A program made the translations under genes and the position numbers. A stretch of 64,000 nt of DNA. It comes from Flavobacterium tyrosinilyticum. Lineage in GTDB: Bacteria; Bacteroidota; Bacteroidia; Flavobacteriales; Flavobacteriaceae. The notes beneath the pieces were generated by a model that worked only from the letters and a program-made list of their open reading frames with translations, was not told the DNA's origin and ran no database searches. The DNA is taken from positions 254,456 through 318,455 of the forward strand of contig NZ_JAMOKG010000001.1 in assembly GCF_023656565.1 (NCBI RefSeq), written 5' to 3'. Of the stretch, positions 1 through 8,146 are shown piece after piece. Each line of letters opens with the position of its first letter. The first letter of the stretch is position 1.

Positions 1-1500
1 AGAACCTGTTCCTTTTTTAACCACATTCGCCAAGACTGCTTTTACTTTTTTAAGTGTTTCTGGCGAACAAACCTTTGGATTCATTACTTCTGTATCAAAC
101 TTTTTAATGGTTTTGTTCCATTCTTTAATTTCTGACACAAATTGTGGTTTTACCATTACCCCATTGTTTGCAACCGCATTATACAAGGTTAAAGTCTGCA
201 TTGGCGTAACCGAAACATTATATCCAAAAGCCATCCACGGAAGCGTAGTTCCCGACCAATGTTTGTCTCCAGGCTGCGGAATATAAGGCCTTCCTTCTCC
301 TTTAAAATGCAATCCCAATGGTTTATTTAAACCTAATTCATTAATATGATTTACAAACTTACGCGGGTTGCTTTTATAATTTTCATAAACCGCCTGAACC
401 ATTACGGTATTCGACGAAAGCTCAAATCCGCGTGCCAAAGTAACTTTCCCGTAACCACCTCTATGCGAATCACGAACAGCTCTTCCATAATATCTAATTT
501 CCCCTCCATGGCTATCGTAAACTGTACTCGTATCAGCCACTTTATCTTCTAAAATTGCCATTAAATCAACTAATTTAAAAGTCGATCCAGGTTCGTGAGA
601 TTCAGCAACTGCATAATTGGTTGTTTCGTAATAAGAACCGTCTTCTGCTCTTCCTAAATTTGAAATTGCTTTTATGTATCCTGTTTCCGTTTCCATTACT
701 ACCACACAACCGTGATCTGCTTCGTAATCTTCCAATTGTTTCAACAAAGCGTGGTGTGCGATATCTTGAATGAAAACATCTATAGTCGATATCACATCAT
801 AACCGTCAATGGGATCTACTTCGTTTACATCACGAATTGGTTTCCATTGTCCTTTTGCAATTTTTTGCTTTAGAATCTTACCATCTTTTCCGTTCAAATA
901 GCTTTTAAAAGCCCATTCAATTCCTTTTCCTACTTCTATTCCAGTTGCTGGATCAATACGGTCGTAACCAATTGTTCTTTCTGCAATTTTACCTATTGGA
1001 TGTTTTCTAACAGTTTCTTGCTCAACAATAATTCCACCTTTGAAAGCACCTAAATTGAATAATGGAAACCCTTTAATTTTAACATATTCCGTATAACTCA
1101 AATTGCGAGCAATCAAGTAATAACGGTTTTTATTCTCTCGTGCTTTTCGCAATTCTTTTTGAAAGTAACCGCTTGGCTTATCTAAAACTGTTGCTAGAGA
1201 ATCTGACAATTGTTTTACATATTTTTCGAAAGTCTCTGTTTTTGGCGCTTTTGCATCAAAACGAATTTCATAATTCGGAATTGATGTTGCCAACAAACTT
1301 CCATCGGCAGAATAAATATTTCCTTTATTGGCAGGAATTACAAAGTTTCTAACCGTACGCTGTTTCGCCAGTTTTCTGTAATAATCTCCATCAACCCACT
1401 GAATATTGGTTAATTTAACGACAATAGCAATTGCCATCAAAAAGATGAAAACTGCTACGAGGTAAATTCTGTAGGATATATGTTTATCGTCTACTGCCAT
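1..1500 (-). CDS. ftsI: Penicillin-binding protein FtsI (PBP3-type transpeptidase), 3' part outside window
   Basis: Septal peptidoglycan D,D-transpeptidase acting in the periplasm with the divisome. Read on the minus strand, the frame is open from the ATG at 1500 to the window edge, giving about 500 residues. A short cytoplasmic N-terminus is followed by one membrane segment (about residues 12-28), a dimerisation domain, and the transpeptidase motifs EPGSTFKL (SxxK nucleophile) and ELSSNT (SxN). The KTG motif would lie beyond position 1. The start overlaps the end of the ftsL-like gene by 10 bases, so the two are translationally linked. The order mraZ-rsmH-ftsL-ftsI is the conserved division/cell-wall cluster. 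The truncation is only the window boundary. A PBP2-type assignment is possible but the position favours FtsI. Confidence 0.93.
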   Translation of the reverse strand, partial: MAVDDKHISYRIYLVAVFIFLMAIAIVVKLTNIQWVDGDYYRKLAKQRTVRNFVIPANKGNIYSADGSLLATSIPNYEIRFDAKAPKTETFEKYVKQLSDSLATVLDKPSGYFQKELRKARENKNRYYLIARNLSYTEYVKIKGFPLFNLGAFKGGIIVEQETVRKHPIGKIAERTIGYDRIDPATGIEVGKGIEWAFKSYLNGKDGKILKQKIAKGQWKPIRDVNEVDPIDGYDVISTIDVFIQDIAHHALLKQLEDYEADHGCVVVMETETGYIKAISNLGRAEDGSYYETTNYAVAESHEPGSTFKLVDLMAILEDKVADTSTVYDSHGGEIRYYGRAVRDSHRGGYGKVTLARGFELSSNTVMVQAVYENYKSNPRKFVNHINELGLNKPLGLHFKGEGRPYIPQPGDKHWSGTTLPWMAFGYNVSVTPMQTLTLYNAVANNGVMVKPQFVSEIKEWNKTIKKFDTEVMNPKVCSPETLKKVKAVLANVVKKGTGS

Positions 1501-1838
1501 ATTCTTTTAAAGAAACTTTTTTCTTCTTCTTTTTTAACTTCTATTTTCACTGGAGGAACCGTCGACGGAAAAATTTGTTTTTCTAACATTTTATCCGAAA
1601 TGGTTGACTCCATTTTTAATTTCATCAATTCTGAACGGCGATCTACAAATTCTGATCTTAGTTCTTTTACTTCATTATTTAATTTCGCGATTTCAAAAAC
1701 CTTTTGTTCGTATCGCTGTGTATTGGCAATCATCAAAATGGCCAGCAGAATTATAAAGACGATAAATCGCCAATTTTTCACTGCATCTTCATGAATCAGG
1801 AATCTTGCTTTTAATATGCTAAATACACCACTTTTCAT
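1491..1838 (-). CDS. ftsL: FtsL-like cell division protein
   Basis: Small bitopic protein of 115 residues: a basic cytoplasmic N-terminus, one transmembrane helix at about residues 25-39, then an extracytoplasmic heptad-like segment (about 42-80) rich in Leu, Glu and Lys that should form a coiled coil. This is the architecture of FtsL/DivIC divisome scaffolds, which recruit the FtsW-FtsI synthase. Sequence similarity in this family is too low for proof; the call rests on size, topology and location between rsmH and ftsI, where FtsL is normally encoded. It lies 21 bases after rsmH and overlaps ftsI by 10 bases, consistent with one operon from the mraZ promoter. Bacteroidota versions are often annotated only as 'FtsL-like'. 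Confidence 0.8.
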   Translation of the reverse strand: MKSGVFSILKARFLIHEDAVKNWRFIVFIILLAILMIANTQRYEQKVFEIAKLNNEVKELRSEFVDRRSELMKLKMESTISDKMLEKQIFPSTVPPVKIEVKKEEEKSFFKRIWQ

Positions 1839-1859
1839 TATTTCCTACCTTAATATATA

Positions 1860-2768
1860 TTATAGCTTTTCTGCGACTCTTAATTTGGCACTTCTTGCTC
1901 TATTATTAATTTTGATTTCTTCGTTGTCTGGAACAATCAGTTTTCCGATAGTTTTGAATGGAACTGAAAAATTTCCGTAAAAATCTCTTTCTGGCTCTCC
2001 TTCAAACATTCCGTTTTTAATAAATCTCTTTACTAAACGATCTTCTAGAGAATGATACGAGATTACCGAAAATCTTCCTCCTGGTTTTAAAATCTCCAAT
2101 GACTGCTCAATAAATTCTTTTAGAACATCCATTTCCTGATTTACCTCGATTCGAATTGCTTGATAAATCTGAGCCAAAACTTTATTTCGAACTTTCTCTG
2201 GCAAAAACTTTTTCAGAACATCTTTCAATTCTTCAGTCGTTTTGATCGGGTAATCTTTTCTTGCTTCGACAATTGTTCTAGCCAAAACCGGTGCATTTTT
2301 CAATTCCCCATAATCAAAAAAAACACGACGTAAATCCTGTTCTTCATATTCGTTAACCACTCGATAAGCATTTAAATCATTTTTTTGACTCATCCGCATA
2401 TCTAGTTCGGCATCAAATCGGGTTGAAAAACCTCTTTCTGGAACATCAAACTGATGTGATGAAACTCCCAAATCTGCCAAGATTCCATCTACTGCTTTTA
2501 CTCCGTGAAAACGCAAAAACCTTTTTATGAACCTAAAATTTTCGTTTATCAAAGTGAACCTTTCGTCTGGCAGTGCATTGGCAAGCGCATCTTCGTCTTG
2601 GTCAAATGCAAACAGCCTTCCGTTTGGCCCTAATCTTTTTAAAATCTCTTTTGAATGACCACCGCCTCCAAACGTAACATCTACATACACACCATCAGGT
2701 TTAATATTTAAACCATCTACTGTTGGATGAAGCAAAACCGGATTATGATATTCCATCTTCGTCGTCAT
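1860..2768 (-). CDS. rsmH: 16S rRNA (cytosine(1402)-N(4))-methyltransferase RsmH
   Basis: SAM-dependent methyltransferase that modifies C1402 in the ribosomal P site. The 302-residue protein has the family length. Visible motifs are the N-terminal YHNPVLLHPTVDGL, the SAM loop VDVTFGGGGHSKEIL (about residues 29-43), DQDEDAL, LADLGVSSHQFD and the C-terminal ISYHSLEDRLVKRF. The gene overlaps the end of mraZ by 26 bases, so translation is probably coupled. An internal ATG at 2756 (four codons in) could be the real start and would shorten the overlap; I kept the longer form because the conserved part begins directly after it. Confidence 0.96.
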   Translation of the reverse strand: MTTKMEYHNPVLLHPTVDGLNIKPDGVYVDVTFGGGGHSKEILKRLGPNGRLFAFDQDEDALANALPDERFTLINENFRFIKRFLRFHGVKAVDGILADLGVSSHQFDVPERGFSTRFDAELDMRMSQKNDLNAYRVVNEYEEQDLRRVFFDYGELKNAPVLARTIVEARKDYPIKTTEELKDVLKKFLPEKVRNKVLAQIYQAIRIEVNQEMDVLKEFIEQSLEILKPGGRFSVISYHSLEDRLVKRFIKNGMFEGEPERDFYGNFSVPFKTIGKLIVPDNEEIKINNRARSAKLRVAEKL

Positions 2769-3216
2769 TAATATTTCCCATTACTTCTTCGGCTAGATCT
2801 GCAAAATCCATATCTTCGCCACTAATTGATTTCTCGTATAAATCTTTGTCCCAAATCTCAACAATATTAACCGCAGATGAAAAAACCACATCTTTAGCAA
2901 TACTTGCAAACGTTACCAAATCTTTTGGAACAAGCAATCTTCCTAATGCATCAACCTCAACCACTTTAACACCAGCAGTAAACCTTCTAATGAAATCGTT
3001 GTTCTTTTTTACAAAGCGATTAAGCTTGTTGATTTTTTTCATCATCGCATCCCATTCTACCATAGGATACAATTCTAAACACGGCTGAAAAACAGAACGC
3101 TTCAAAACGAATCCGTCTTGAAGAGAAGCCGTCAACTGCTTTTTTAAAGGTGCAGGCATCATTAGCCTCCCTTTAGCATCGACTTTACATTCATATGTTC
3201 CAACAATTGTGTTCAA
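2743..3216 (-). CDS. mraZ: Transcriptional regulator MraZ
   Basis: DNA-binding regulator of the division and cell-wall cluster, 157 residues, with two SpoVT/AbrB-like repeats, each carrying the signature DxxGR (DAKGR near residue 14, DALGR near residue 90). MraZ proteins form rings that bind arrays of short direct repeats just upstream of their own gene. Such an array is visible at 3263-3318. It is the first gene of the operon with rsmH, ftsL and ftsI. An acidic C-terminal tail (about residues 133-157) overlaps the rsmH start. By analogy with the family, autoregulation is likely. Confidence 0.96.
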   Translation of the reverse strand: MNTIVGTYECKVDAKGRLMMPAPLKKQLTASLQDGFVLKRSVFQPCLELYPMVEWDAMMKKINKLNRFVKKNNDFIRRFTAGVKVVEVDALGRLLVPKDLVTFASIAKDVVFSSAVNIVEIWDKDLYEKSISGEDMDFADLAEEVMGNINDDEDGIS

Positions 3217-3242
3217 AAAAAACTAGTTAACATGTTATACAG

Positions 3243-3250
3243 CAAAAATA
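3243..3250 (-). promoter_or_regulatory. Putative -7 element of the mraZ promoter
   Basis: The minus strand reads TATTTTTG, a full match to the Bacteroidota -7 consensus TAnnTTTG, 27 bases before the mraZ start. No well-spaced TTG (-33) is seen because the expected place is occupied by the CCAC/GTGG box array. Confidence 0.5.
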
Positions 3251-3262
3251 TAAAAAATATTA

Positions 3263-3318
3263 CCACATTTTACCACTTTATACCACTTTGTTAATAAGTT
3301 TAACCACTTTGCTACCAC
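3263..3318 (-). promoter_or_regulatory. MraZ-type operator: five GTGG boxes in phase
   Basis: The minus strand carries five copies of (A)AAGTGGT-like boxes. On the plus strand the CCAC cores are at 3263, 3273, 3283, 3304 and 3315. Spacings are 10, 10, 21 and 11 bases, so all lie on one face of the helix with a single slot left empty. MraZ operators in other phyla are also direct repeats with about 10-base period containing TGGG or AAAGTG, so this is very likely the autoregulatory site. It abuts the putative -7 element at 3243-3250, a position that would allow repression. Confidence 0.75.
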
Positions 3319-3559
3319 TTTCCATAACCTACATTTAATCAATAGATTAACTATTAATTAACAGATTCTTAAATACGTTATTCAATCAAAAAAATAATGC
3401 GCTAATTTTCTTAAAAAATTGATTATAATGCACATTTCTTAACATTTGCTCATTTTAACAAATATCATCTTAATTACTGATTTTTAACATTTTACATATT
3501 CTACTGAAATTATCTAGTTAAAAAATCACATCAAAAATTCATTTTTGTTGAATTAACCC
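3319..3559. other. AT-rich intergenic stretch, no gene seen
   Basis: Between the MraZ boxes and the hydrolase promoter I see only AT-rich sequence with runs of A and T. It has no open frame with coding character, no hairpin and no DnaA-box cluster. Confidence 0.5.
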
Positions 3560-3567
3560 TATATTTG
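3560..3567 (+). promoter_or_regulatory. Putative -7 element (TATATTTG) of the hydrolase-engB unit
   Basis: Perfect TAnnTTTG match 27 bases before the ATG at 3595. A TTG lies only 12 bases upstream, closer than the usual 17-23, so only the -7 box is supported. Confidence 0.5.
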
Positions 3568-3594
3568 TCGAAATTGAAATTGGCATTAGATTAG

Positions 3595-4359
3595 ATGGAC
3601 AAACACTATAAAAAAGAAGGCAAATACAGCTATTTCGAAGCTGGAGAAGGAACTCCGATCGTTATTCTGCATGGTTTAATGGGAGGTCTAAGTAACTTTG
3701 ATGGTGTAGCACAATATTTCCCAACGAAAGGATATAAAGTTGTTATCCCAGATTTGCCAATATACACCCAAAGCATTTTAAAAACGAACGTAAAAAGTTT
3801 TGCGAAATACGTAAAAGACTTTATCACTTACAAAGGTTTTGACAAAGTTATTCTTCTAGGAAATTCTCTTGGAGGACATATTGCTTTGTACCATACAAAA
3901 CTTTATCCTGAGAAAGTTGCCGGACTTGTAATTACTGGAAGTTCTGGACTTTACGAAAGCGCAATGGGAGATAGCTATCCAAGAAGAGGTGATTACGAAT
4001 ACATCAAAACAAAAGCTGAAGCTGTATTTTATGACCCAAAAATTGCAACTCCCGATTTGATTGATGAAGTTTACGCTACAGCTAATGACCGCATCAAATT
4101 AATCAAAACTTTAACCATTGCAAAGAGTGCCATTCGTCATAATATGGCTAAAGATTTGCCAAAAATGGACGTTGAAACCTGTATTATTTGGGGTCGAAAT
4201 GACTCTGTAACTCCTCCAAATGTAGCTGAAGAATTTGATAAATTATTGCCAAATTCAACTTTATACTGGATTGACAAATGCGGACACGCAGCAATGATGG
4301 AACACCCTCAGGAATTTAATGAAATTCTTGAAAAATGGCTTACTGAAAAGAATTTTTAG
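3595..4359 (+). CDS. Alpha/beta hydrolase
   Basis: Serine hydrolase of the alpha/beta fold, 254 residues, no signal peptide, so cytoplasmic. Seen: the oxyanion loop LHGLMGG (about residues 25-31), the nucleophile elbow GNSLGG (Ser near residue 90), an acid in WGRNDSVTPP (about 202) and the C-terminal catalytic His in DKCGHAAMMEHP. The full triad is intact. The substrate cannot be read from sequence; esterase, lipase-like or meta-cleavage-type hydrolase are all possible. It lies 44 bases upstream of engB on the same strand and probably shares its transcript. Confidence 0.88.
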   Translation: MDKHYKKEGKYSYFEAGEGTPIVILHGLMGGLSNFDGVAQYFPTKGYKVVIPDLPIYTQSILKTNVKSFAKYVKDFITYKGFDKVILLGNSLGGHIALYHTKLYPEKVAGLVITGSSGLYESAMGDSYPRRGDYEYIKTKAEAVFYDPKIATPDLIDEVYATANDRIKLIKTLTIAKSAIRHNMAKDLPKMDVETCIIWGRNDSVTPPNVAEEFDKLLPNSTLYWIDKCGHAAMMEHPQEFNEILEKWLTEKNF

Positions 4360-4403
4360 CCGTCAAAATTTATTTTTTTTAGGAGGTTTTAAAACGAAAG
4401 AAC

Positions 4404-5024
4404 ATGAAAATTAACACCGCCGAATTTATTGTCAGCAATTCTGATGCATCAAAATGTCCAAAGGACTTTTTGCCAGAATATGCTTTTATAGGAAGATCAA
4501 ACGTAGGTAAGTCATCTTTGATTAATATGCTTACCAACAATAAAAACTTAGCCAAAACATCTGGAAAACCAGGAAAAACACAATTAATAAATCATTTCAA
4601 AATCAACAACAATTGGTTTTTGGTCGATTTGCCTGGTTATGGTTACGCTAAAGTTTCTAAGAAAACAAAATCAGTTTTTCAGCAATTTATTACTGATTAT
4701 TTTGAAAACAGAGAACAACTGGTTTGTGCTTTTGTTTTAATTGACATTCGCCACGAAGCTCAAAAAATAGATATCGAATTTATGTCTTATATGGGCGAAA
4801 GCGAAATTCCATTCTGCATTATTTTTACTAAAGCAGATAAAATTAGCAAAACAAAAATAGATTCGCATATTGCAGCTTACAAAAAACAGATGTTTGCCAA
4901 CAACTGGGCCGAAATGCCTCAATATTTTGTAACCTCATCTACAGAATCTACCGGAAAAGAAGAACTATTATCTTATATAGATGAAGTGAATCAAGAAGTT
5001 TTTAAAAACAACTCGGAATTTTAG
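4404..5024 (+). CDS. engB: Ribosome biogenesis GTP-binding protein EngB/YsxC
   Basis: TRAFAC-class GTPase of 206 residues needed for assembly of the large ribosomal subunit. The G motifs are present in order: G1 GRSNVGKSS (about residues 31-39), G2 region GKTQ, G3 DLPGYGYA (about 75-82) and G4 FTKADK (about 141-146). Length and motif spacing fit EngB well. An AGGAGG run sits at 4381-4386, but 17 bases from the ATG is too far for a normal Shine-Dalgarno and this phylum rarely uses one. A 16-bp perfect hairpin follows at 5062-5101. Confidence 0.95.
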   Translation: MKINTAEFIVSNSDASKCPKDFLPEYAFIGRSNVGKSSLINMLTNNKNLAKTSGKPGKTQLINHFKINNNWFLVDLPGYGYAKVSKKTKSVFQQFITDYFENREQLVCAFVLIDIRHEAQKIDIEFMSYMGESEIPFCIIFTKADKISKTKIDSHIAAYKKQMFANNWAEMPQYFVTSSTESTGKEELLSYIDEVNQEVFKNNSEF

Positions 5025-5061
5025 AGTTTAAATTCCAAAAATTCAAAACTTATAATAGCTT

Positions 5062-5101
5062 AAATCCCAAATTCCAAGTTTGCAATTGGAATTTGGGATT
5101 T
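5062..5101. terminator. Bidirectional terminator hairpin after engB
   Basis: Perfect 16-bp stem (5062-5077 with 5086-5101) and an 8-base loop, followed by a T run. It lies between the convergent engB and the membrane-protein gene. The arm contains the word ATCCCAAATTCCAA, which recurs with variants in the stems at 5801-5842 and 30243-30303. Confidence 0.8.
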
Positions 5102-5104
5102 TTT

Positions 5105-5761
5105 TTATTGAAGTTTTCTTTTTACTGTTCTTCTAAAGTTTAAAGCTTTCCATTCTTTATAAATCAAAAATTGATAGAGGATATAAAAGAGCGAATTGAA
5201 AAACCAGAAATCAAGCACAAACGGTTCTGTAAAAATTACCGATTCGGTATTTCCTGATAGAAAAATACCCGCACTACTTGTTAGGTAGATAATTAACCCA
5301 TTACAGAAATAGAAATAATTATGCTTGTGGTTTTTTAAATTTGAAACAATAAAATAAACCGCATAACATAACAATGGAATAGATGTTAGAGCTATTTCTA
5401 CTAAATTAAACTCCCAATAAAGCGAAGGCTTGTTATAATATTGATATCCTAAAAAAAGCAACACCGAAACGAATACCATTATCATAACCTGCTTTAATTT
5501 CTGGTTTGAAAAACTTTTATAAAAAAAGAGATTAAGCGTGATAAACTGGAAATTAAAATAATAGTGCGAAAGGAATAAATTAGAATTCGGATAAAGGAAT
5601 CCGATGATATTGCAAAGCAATTCTACACAAAATAGCAGAACCAAATAAGTGGTTATAATACGATACAATACATCTCTATCTTTGCAAGTCATGTAAAACC
5701 GTATCGCATTGGCAAGTAAAAAAAACAATCCGACAAGGCTTACAAGAAAAGGAAATAGCAT
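5105..5761 (-). CDS. Predicted integral membrane protein, unknown function
   Basis: A 218-residue protein made almost entirely of hydrophobic helices. I count about six or seven membrane segments separated by short polar loops, and a basic C-terminus (FRRTVKRKLQ). I do not recognise the family; no catalytic motif is visible. I chose the ATG at 5761: a longer reading would start at a TTG at 5800, inside the neighbouring hairpin region. The gene is flanked on both sides by related palindromes (5062-5101 and 5801-5842), so it may be an accessory insertion between engB and gldC, though composition does not stand out. Confidence 0.6.
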   Translation of the reverse strand: MLFPFLVSLVGLFFLLANAIRFYMTCKDRDVLYRIITTYLVLLFCVELLCNIIGFLYPNSNLFLSHYYFNFQFITLNLFFYKSFSNQKLKQVMIMVFVSVLLFLGYQYYNKPSLYWEFNLVEIALTSIPLLCYAVYFIVSNLKNHKHNYFYFCNGLIIYLTSSAGIFLSGNTESVIFTEPFVLDFWFFNSLFYILYQFLIYKEWKALNFRRTVKRKLQ

Positions 5762-5800
5762 ACATTTTTTTTTACTCAGACAATTTACAATAAAAAGCAA

Positions 5801-5842
5801 AAAATCCCAAACCCAATCTTTGAAATTGGAATTTGGGATTTT
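5801..5842. terminator. Palindromic terminator downstream of gldC
   Basis: Arms AAAATCCCAAA and TTTGGGATTTT with a partly paired middle, then a T run. It sits just past the gldC stop (5860, minus strand) and shares its right arm, TTGGAATTTGGGATTTTTT, with the hairpin at 5062-5101. Confidence 0.65.
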
Positions 5843-5859
5843 TTATATTGGAATTTCTG

Positions 5860-6192
5860 TTACTTTGTAAGCTCCAGTTTTTCTGCAAAGTAGTCACAGA
5901 AATCTTTCATTGTGTCAGACATTTTTTCGTCGTCTGTTGCACGTTTAAAAGTATCGGCCATTGCAACTAAAGTCTGGTGGAAGAAAATCTTCATTTCATC
6001 TACCGGCATATCTTTTGTCCACAAATCTATACGCATTGTTTCTTTTACCTTACTGTCCCAAATAGACAGCATGATTGCTTTTGCTTCTTCCGCTTGAACT
6101 CCACCATCTTGCGCACTCCATGTTAATTTTTCAGGAACACGGTTTTCGTCCAATTCTATATTAAATTTAATCTCTGAGTTTATATTTGCCAT
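5860..6192 (-). CDS. gldC: Gliding motility protein GldC
   Basis: Soluble 110-residue protein matching the GldC family in length and in the N-terminal INSEIKFNIELDENRVPEKL and central KEAxRIDLWTKDMPVDEMK-type blocks. GldC is cytoplasmic and supports the flavobacterial type IX secretion/gliding machinery, probably through GldB; its biochemical activity is not established. Its ATG overlaps the gldB stop by one base (TAATG), showing tight translational coupling. In Flavobacterium johnsoniae gldB and gldC form the same pair. Confidence 0.92.
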   Translation of the reverse strand: MANINSEIKFNIELDENRVPEKLTWSAQDGGVQAEEAKAIMLSIWDSKVKETMRIDLWTKDMPVDEMKIFFHQTLVAMADTFKRATDDEKMSDTMKDFCDYFAEKLELTK

Positions 6193-7148
6193 TATTTCTT
6201 AGGTTTATATTTTGATTTTTCGAAGATTTCTTTTGGCTCAAGCTTGAATAATTCAGCCAAAGTAACATCACTATTGTTTTTCATGTAAGAACGTACCATC
6301 TGCCAGCCAATCCAAGCTCCCACTCGTCCTGGAGAATCGTTATCTATTTCTAGAAAGAATTTAGAAAAAGGTGCTGGAGCTATAAATCTTGCTCTCAGCT
6401 TTGGGTCTTCGTTGTAAAGCATTTCATTTTCTATGAAATAACGCCACATATAGGCTTCATTTTCTTCACACCATTTTATCTGCTCTGGAGTATATCCCAT
6501 TTTTTCTGCATCTGTATATTCAGGAATCAGCAAATCTTTTGCATAAAGCTGTTTCCCTTCAAAAACCATTTGAGCAACCAAACTCTTATCTATAGAATTT
6601 GGAATATTTCGATACGAAAAACTAGACACTACGTCTGGCATAATTTGTCTTTCTTCAAAGTTCTCTTTTAAGTAATTTGGAAACTCATAAAACTTATGAT
6701 TTTTACCTAAATACAATTCTAAAGCCACCACTACAAGACTATCTGCATAAATAGATTTTGCATTATAATCCATTTCTCCAATTACCGTAATTACTTTAGG
6801 AATTTTAGTTTTAGGAAAATAGTATTTTACATGCTGAAAAAGTTCGTTAAACTCTTTGCGAACCGGCTCAAAATTGCTGTACTTTTTCTGAACTTCTGTA
6901 TAAACTTCTCTCCAGATTGGATCGTTCATTTTCTGAACCCAAACGTTATCGTCATTACCAGGAAAGAAAAACGGATATTGTTTTTTTACTTTCGCAAGAT
7001 CTTGCGGTTTGGTTTCAAAAAACACCTTATCAAATCGTTCTACTTTAATATCAACAGGAATTTCTTCTACTTCTTTTTCAACCTTACTTTTTTGATTGCA
7101 AGACAAAAAAAACAGGCATAGAACCACTGCAAAGCGATATATTTTCAT
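6192..7148 (-). CDS. gldB: Gliding motility lipoprotein GldB
   Basis: 318-residue lipoprotein with a signal peptide and lipobox FFLSC (Cys17), a charged linker, then the GldB domain. Characteristic stretches include VERFDKVFF, DSLVVVALELYLG and GRVGAWIGWQMVRSYM near the C-terminus. The mature domain resembles zincin-like folds of DUF2268 type but I see no HExxH. GldB is needed for gliding and for stability of other Gld proteins in the genus. It is first in the gldB-gldC operon, with a consensus -7 element at 7211-7218. Confidence 0.93.
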   Translation of the reverse strand: MKIYRFAVVLCLFFLSCNQKSKVEKEVEEIPVDIKVERFDKVFFETKPQDLAKVKKQYPFFFPGNDDNVWVQKMNDPIWREVYTEVQKKYSNFEPVRKEFNELFQHVKYYFPKTKIPKVITVIGEMDYNAKSIYADSLVVVALELYLGKNHKFYEFPNYLKENFEERQIMPDVVSSFSYRNIPNSIDKSLVAQMVFEGKQLYAKDLLIPEYTDAEKMGYTPEQIKWCEENEAYMWRYFIENEMLYNEDPKLRARFIAPAPFSKFFLEIDNDSPGRVGAWIGWQMVRSYMKNNSDVTLAELFKLEPKEIFEKSKYKPKK

Positions 7149-7210
7149 TTTATTTTAATTAGATTTGTGTTATCAGAATTTTAAGTAGTTGCATACTCAA
7201 AATAATTCTG

Positions 7211-7218
7211 CAAATATA
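7211..7218 (-). promoter_or_regulatory. Putative -7 element of gldBC
   Basis: The minus strand reads TATATTTG, a perfect TAnnTTTG, 63 bases before the gldB ATG. The divergent nadE start is 30 bases away on the other side, so both promoters share this small region. Confidence 0.5.
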
Positions 7219-7247
7219 CATCCCTGCATCTTAAAACTTAAACTATT

Positions 7248-8054
7248 ATGGCTAAAAAAAGCACAATTCAGACAGAAAAAGTAAATACGCACATTGTAGA
7301 GTGGTTAAAAAATTACGCTGCTAATGCAAAAGTAAATGGTTTTGTAATTGGAATCTCAGGAGGTGTAGATTCTGCAGTAACTTCTACTTTATGCGCACAG
7401 ACAGGACTGAATGTTTTATGTGTCGAAATGCCTATTCATCAGGCAGAAAGTCAAGTTTCGAGAGGAAGAGAGCATATTGAACAGCTCAAAAAACGCTTCC
7501 CTAATGTTTCTGACGTTAAGACCGATTTGACCCAAACTTTTGAATCTTTTAAAAGCGCAGTGCCTTCAACTGAAGATGCAGCAAAAGTTAATTTAGCTTT
7601 AGCAAACACACGTGCCCGCATTAGAATGACTTCTTTGTATTATTTAGCAGGAATTCATGGTTTACTTGTAGCCGGAACAGGAAACAAAGTGGAAGATTTT
7701 GGCGTAGGTTTTTACACCAAATACGGAGATGGCGGCGTAGATTTGAGTCCGATTGCCGATTTAATGAAATCTGATGTATATGCTTTAGGAGAATTTTTGC
7801 AAATTCCACAATCTATTTTAACAGCCGCACCTACAGATGGATTATTTGGAGACAATCGTACAGATGAAGATCAATTAGGTGCAAGTTATGACGAATTAGA
7901 ATGGGCGATGTTAGCCGCGGAGTCAGGAAAAACGGCATCTGACTTCGAAGAGAGAGAAAAATCTGTCTTTGAAATCTATAAACGATTAAACACCAGCAAC
8001 AAGCATAAAATGGATCCAATTCCTGTCTGTTTAATCCCAAAAACGTTAAAATAA
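7248..8054 (+). CDS. nadE: NH3-dependent NAD+ synthetase NadE
   Basis: Adenine-nucleotide alpha-hydrolase-fold ligase that amidates deamido-NAD with ammonia and ATP, the last step of NAD biosynthesis. 268 residues is the length of the ammonia-dependent form without a glutaminase domain. The PP-loop motif ISGGVDSAV (about residues 39-47) binds ATP; AGTGNKVEDFGVGFYTKYGDGGVDLSP and PTDGLFGDNRTDEDQLG (about 195-211) are NadE signatures. It is transcribed away from gldBC. Confidence 0.95.
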   Translation: MAKKSTIQTEKVNTHIVEWLKNYAANAKVNGFVIGISGGVDSAVTSTLCAQTGLNVLCVEMPIHQAESQVSRGREHIEQLKKRFPNVSDVKTDLTQTFESFKSAVPSTEDAAKVNLALANTRARIRMTSLYYLAGIHGLLVAGTGNKVEDFGVGFYTKYGDGGVDLSPIADLMKSDVYALGEFLQIPQSILTAAPTDGLFGDNRTDEDQLGASYDELEWAMLAAESGKTASDFEEREKSVFEIYKRLNTSNKHKMDPIPVCLIPKTLK

Positions 8055-8146
8055 TACATTTTAACATTCTCTGCGAGTTATTACAGAATTTATTTATTAA
8101 TTTTACCATTCCAAAAACATGAACAATTCTAAAAAAGGTAAAAATT

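Noticed and set aside
2723..3088. Antisense frame across mraZ and rsmH
   Set aside because: Covered by the well supported genes on the other strand; composition follows their codon structure.
3319..3559. Replication origin or DnaA boxes in the AT-rich gap
   Set aside because: No cluster of TTATCCACA-like boxes and no dnaA or other replication genes next to it; dnaG is unrelated to origin position.
4381..4386. AGGAGG before engB as a Shine-Dalgarno site
   Set aside because: Seventeen bases from the ATG is too far for canonical spacing, and this phylum rarely depends on Shine-Dalgarno; I treat it as coincidence or a weak aid.
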